Of a stretch of DNA of 64,000 nt, positions 61,070-64,000 are shown piece by piece. Numbering within the stretch: the first letter of the stretch is position 1; the number at the start of each line of letters is the position of its first letter. The position numbers and the translations under genes were made by a program. The stretch is from Mariprofundus ferrooxydans PV-1 (GTDB taxonomy: Bacteria; Pseudomonadota; Zetaproteobacteria; Mariprofundales; Mariprofundaceae), in assembly GCF_000153765.1 (NCBI RefSeq), contig NZ_DS022295.1:217828-281827 (forward strand), read 5' to 3'. The notes under the pieces were generated by a model that was not told the origin of the DNA, ran no database searches, and worked only from the letters and a program-made list of their open reading frames with translations.

Positions 61070-62959
61070 TCAGGCAGAGCGTTCGGCGGCTTCCAACGCT
61101 TCTCCCGCTTCCAGCCACTGACTCTCTATATCATCGATGCTCTGTGTCAGCCGGGCAGCGTCCATAGTGAGCTTCTTCTGCTCATCAACGCGCGTGCCGT
61201 TATACAGATCCGGATCGGCCAGTTGCGCATCCAGTGCGGATTTTTTGCTATGCAGCGCATCGAGTTCCGCTTCCAGTTTCTTGACCCGGTTACGCAGCGG
61301 TTGCAGCGACTTTCGTTGTTCTGCGCGGTTGCGGCGTTCATCCTTACGCGAAGCTGGCTGAGCAGATGTAGTAGTTGTCTCCTCATCGTCTCTTGAAGCG
61401 AGCAACCAGCGCGCATACTCATCCAGATCGCCGGGGAAAGGATCTGCTGCGCCATTGGCAACCAGAACCAGTTCATCACAGACCGTACGCAACAGATGGC
61501 GATCATGCGAGACCAGAATCATGGCGCCTTCAAAATCCTGCAGGGCCATACACAGGGCATGACGCATATCCATATCCAGATGGTTGGTCGGTTCATCCAG
61601 CAGGAGCAGGTTGGGCCGTTGGTAGACGATAACAGCCAGTACCAGTCGTGCCTTCTCACCGCCGGAGAGCGGGGCAACCGGAGCGGTCGCTATATCGCCG
61701 TGGAAGGCGAAACCGCCCAGATACTGGCGAGCCTGTTTCTCCGAGAGTTGATCATCCAGCATTTGCAGGTGCTGAACAGGGGATAGCTCATCGTGCAATT
61801 GCTCCAGTTGATGCTGGGCGAAATAGCCGATCCGCAACTCTTTTGCCGTTTCTCTGTTGCCACTCTCCGGCAACAACTCGCCCGCCAGCAGTTTGATCAG
61901 GGTGGATTTACCCGCTCCGTTGGGGCCGAGCAGGCCGATACGCTCACCGGGTAACAGGCTGAAGGATATGTTTTGCAGGATCATTCTGTCGTTATAGCCG
62001 GCAGATGTCTTGTGCAGGCGCAAGAGCGGGTTGGGTACCGTGCCGGGGAAGCTGAAACTGAAAGAAAAGGGTGAATCGACATGAGCCGGGGCAATCAGCT
62101 GCATGCGCTCCAGTGCCTTGATGCGGCTCTGTGCCTGCTTTGCCTTACTGGCCTTGGCCTTAAAGCGGTTAATGTAACTGTTCATGTGTTCAATCTGGCT
62201 TTGTTGCTTCTCATGTGCTGCCTGCTGCTGGGCCAGTTGTTCTGTTCGCATGCGTTCAAAAGCCGAGTAGTTGCCGCTATACAGGTTCATGCGCTGCTGC
62301 TCGATATGGCCGATGTGGGTGACACAGCGATCGAGAAAGTCACGATCGTGCGAAATCAGCAGCATGGCGCCGGTGTAGGCGCGCAACCATTTTTCCAGCC
62401 AGATGACGGCTTCCAGATCCAGATGGTTGGTGGGCTCATCCAGCAGTAACAGATCCGAGCGACACATCAGTGCGCGCGCCAGATTCAGACGCATGCGCCA
62501 GCCGCCGGAGAAGCTGGCTACAGCATACTCTTCTTCACCCGGAGCAAAGCCGAGTCCGTGCATAAGGCGGGCTGCCCGGGCTGTCGCGGCGTAGCCGTCA
62601 ATGGCGGCTATGCGTTCATGCAGCCTGGCCAGTGCCTCGCCGTCACCACTGCTTTCAGCATGGCCGAGCTGCGTCTCCAGTTCGGTCAGTTCGGCATCGC
62701 CTTGCCGGATATAATGAAGGGCTGAAATCGGCAGTGCGGGTGTTTCCTGTGCGACATGAGCGATGATGATGCCTCTCTCCATCCGGAGTTGGCCGCTATC
62801 CTCCTCCAGTTGATTGAGAATCAGCCCGAACAGTGATGATTTTCCGCAGCCGTTGGCACCGGTGATGCCCAGCTTGTCGCCGGCATGGATAGTGAAGCTG
62901 GCCTCTTCAAAGAGCAGTTTGCTGCCGCGGCGCAGGGTGAGTCGATCGAAATAGAGCAT
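61070..62959 (-). CDS. yheS: ABC-F family ATPase (YheS type)
   Basis: A 629-residue soluble protein with two ABC domains and no membrane segment: Walker A GANGCGKSS (about 36) and GPNGAGKST (about 345), signatures FSGGWRMRLNLA and LSGGEKARLVLA, DEPTNHLDLEA and DEPTNHLDMDM. The interdomain linker (HMNSYINRFKAKASKAKQAQSRIKAL) is the ABC-F P-site tRNA-interaction motif, and the C-terminal coiled coil (SLQPLRNRVKKLEAELDAL) is typical of YheS/Uup. ABC-F proteins bind the ribosomal E site to relieve stalling. Length and C-terminus favour YheS over Uup. Confidence 0.92.
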   Translation of the reverse strand: MLYFDRLTLRRGSKLLFEEASFTIHAGDKLGITGANGCGKSSLFGLILNQLEEDSGQLRMERGIIIAHVAQETPALPISALHYIRQGDAELTELETQLGHAESSGDGEALARLHERIAAIDGYAATARAARLMHGLGFAPGEEEYAVASFSGGWRMRLNLARALMCRSDLLLLDEPTNHLDLEAVIWLEKWLRAYTGAMLLISHDRDFLDRCVTHIGHIEQQRMNLYSGNYSAFERMRTEQLAQQQAAHEKQQSQIEHMNSYINRFKAKASKAKQAQSRIKALERMQLIAPAHVDSPFSFSFSFPGTVPNPLLRLHKTSAGYNDRMILQNISFSLLPGERIGLLGPNGAGKSTLIKLLAGELLPESGNRETAKELRIGYFAQHQLEQLHDELSPVQHLQMLDDQLSEKQARQYLGGFAFHGDIATAPVAPLSGGEKARLVLAVIVYQRPNLLLLDEPTNHLDMDMRHALCMALQDFEGAMILVSHDRHLLRTVCDELVLVANGAADPFPGDLDEYARWLLASRDDEETTTTSAQPASRKDERRNRAEQRKSLQPLRNRVKKLEAELDALHSKKSALDAQLADPDLYNGTRVDEQKKLTMDAARLTQSIDDIESQWLEAGEALEAAERSA

Positions 62960-63056
62960 GCGCCACTCTATGCAGATCAGAGCGAATCAGAACAGTTCGT
63001 GTTTATGTTTGTTATCGCAATCTGCGCCGGTCGATAAACTTCGCACAGAGGACAGG

Positions 63057-63473
63057 TCAGGCATAAGCCGGCGCTACCGACCTGCGGTTACCCTGTCTGC
63101 GATCAATGGCGACCTCTACCTGAGTCGTTCTGCGGTCCGGACATCGGCGACGATCACTGCTCTTACTGCTTATTGTGGCAGGTTGGACAGTGGGGGTTTG
63201 CGGTTTCAGCCATTCCACATCAGCGAGAGGGTCTGTTGTGCCTCTTGTGTTTGATGCCACAACGGGTGCGACGGGGGCCGGGGGGGCATTGTGGTGCTCT
63301 GCTACAGGGTGCGGTTCATGCGGCGTGAAGTGGTGATGACGCGAGTCGAAGGCACCACGTGAGAGTAGCTTTTCCGGTTCATAGAACTTGGGTTCCGATG
63401 CGCGCCATAATATCAGTCCAAGTACAAATACTACGGCACAGAACAGAGCAACAATGATGGTATCTATAATCAT
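63057..63473 (-). CDS. Small single-span membrane protein, unknown
   Basis: A 138-residue protein with one N-terminal helix (MIIDTIIVALFCAVVFVLGL), a low-complexity His/Pro/Ala region (HHHFTPHEPHPVAEHH, then APPAPVAPVV) and a basic tail with repeated DRR motifs (DRRRCPDRR, then IDRRQGNRR). CAGGAG lies before the ATG at 63473; the 28-codon upstream extension is not convincing. Function unknown. It reads away from the gene that begins at 63872. Confidence 0.6.
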   Translation of the reverse strand: MIIDTIIVALFCAVVFVLGLILWRASEPKFYEPEKLLSRGAFDSRHHHFTPHEPHPVAEHHNAPPAPVAPVVASNTRGTTDPLADVEWLKPQTPTVQPATISSKSSDRRRCPDRRTTQVEVAIDRRQGNRRSVAPAYA

Positions 63474-63871
63474 GACTATCTCCTGCCGTGGATAAATTCC
63501 ACATTTGCAAAAAATTGGTCTTACCGGCTTATAGATGACATGCACTTTTTTTGTCAAACCTAAAATAAGTATGGTTTTTAGATATTAGATGCCAGGAGTA
63601 TCAGTGCATGAACATGGCCGGGAGATGGAGAACAGGCATCGGTGTCATGGGCTGTGTTGTGTTATGGGGCTGACTTTTATGAATGCTCTGCTGGAGATCT
63701 GGCTGGGCAACAGGTCGGCAGACAAGCAGCTCAAAGGTGCGATGTTGCAAGGCATTCAACGCATAGCTCAGGTGCGTTGATTTGTTTCATATGTGTCTGT
63801 TGCATTGACTTGAAACAGCTGCATGGCCAGCCTGCCCGGCACATAAATGTATCACCAAAGGTAGCTATTCA
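63474..63871. other. Long intergenic region
   Basis: About 400 bases between the small membrane protein and the last gene. It contains an early A/T-rich stretch (about 63540-63590), which could hold a promoter, and short open frames (63589-63780 being the longest) without family resemblance. I see no tRNA, terminator or repeat. Confidence 0.5.
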
Positions 63872-64000
63872 ATGTCAGATGATATCGTATCACACCAGCA
63901 AGAAATAACCGACGTTCCGCCACTGGACAAAGATGCCGCCAGCCTGGTTAAAGGAATTCAACGCCACTATTTGCGCACGCTGGGACAGCATACCGAGAGC
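63872..64000 (+). CDS. N-terminal fragment, possibly glycogen phosphorylase
   Basis: Forty-three codons run open to the window edge, beginning MSDDIVSHQQEITDVPPLDK and continuing SLVKGIQRHYLRTLGQHTES. The pattern of a basic helix followed by YLRTLG resembles the N-terminus of glycogen/alpha-glucan phosphorylases (RH..YTLG-type), but too little is visible for a firm call. AAAGG precedes the ATG at 11 bases. Confidence 0.4.
   Translation, partial: MSDDIVSHQQEITDVPPLDKDAASLVKGIQRHYLRTLGQHTES

Noticed and set aside
63589..63780. 63-codon frame before the last gene
   Set aside because: There is a weak GGAG nearby, but no family resemblance and a competing 21-codon frame; kept as intergenic.
1..64000. 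CRISPR array or tRNA genes
   Set aside because: No regularly spaced direct repeats of 25-40 bases were seen, and no cloverleaf with a conserved TTCGA arm and CCA-type end was recognised by eye; a tRNAscan run would settle the latter.

Overview
The window is a gene-dense stretch of a Gram-negative proteobacterial chromosome of moderate GC. The evidence includes LptG, an outer-membrane barrel, RdgC, ApaH, SspA-like and YbhGFSR families, RND/TolC efflux and c-type cytochromes. The mix of beta/gamma-type housekeeping genes with an SHP/diheme cytochrome cluster would fit a marine gamma- or zetaproteobacterium (for example a Mariprofundus relative). That placement is inference and was not tested by any search.

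Layout. 1-5.1 kb: the 3' end of a hydantoinase B gene overlapping tsaD, a non-coding stretch with two hairpins, a lipoprotein, a guanidinium-type SMR exporter and a sodium/solute symporter. 5.16-7.5 kb: an AT-richer block of three minus-strand genes, each with its stop codon inside the first arm of an attC-like recombination site; no integrase is present, so it looks like an integrase-less integron cassette cluster. 7.5-9.8 kb: a coupled M20D amidohydrolase and YbdK-type carboxylate-amine ligase. 9.9-13.9 kb: cytochrome b561, SHP-like oxygen-binding cytochrome c, diheme cytochrome c, PepSY protein and a two-component system. 13.9-21.2 kb: outer-membrane barrel, rdgC, apaH, hybrid kinase, suhB, lptG and a small lipoprotein. 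21.2-33.1 kb: housekeeping biosynthesis (ilvA; pabC-mltG; ribE-ribBA-ribH-nusB; an exonuclease; a DUF3187 protein; queG-gph-thiE-thiD).

33.3-44.6 kb: an SspA/GST protein, then a tight five-gene set: a thermostable-hemolysin-family protein, an AMP-forming ligase, a heme-oxygenase-like diiron protein, an SDR and a TPR protein. After a strong terminator comes a TetR-controlled RND efflux operon. The ligase/diiron/SDR set looks like an uncharacterised small-molecule pathway and is the best candidate for a new system. 44.6-48.65 kb is an accessory patch (lipoprotein, CcdAB-like toxin-antitoxin, orphan gene, ICMT-like methyltransferase) littered with short decayed copies of the 3' ends of the flanking tolC and emrB genes.

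48.65-51.8 kb: EmrB, EmrA and a MarR regulator. 51.9-53.9 kb: a membrane PAS-GGDEF-EAL protein. 54-59 kb: a complete ybhGFSR-type ABC exporter. 59.2-61 kb: a cytochrome c'-like protein, a Crp/Fnr regulator with a matching palindrome between the two, and an unknown protein. 61-64 kb: a YheS-type ABC-F ATPase, a small membrane protein and the start of a gene that may be glycogen phosphorylase. I saw no tRNA, rRNA, CRISPR array, intact insertion sequence or phage gene.
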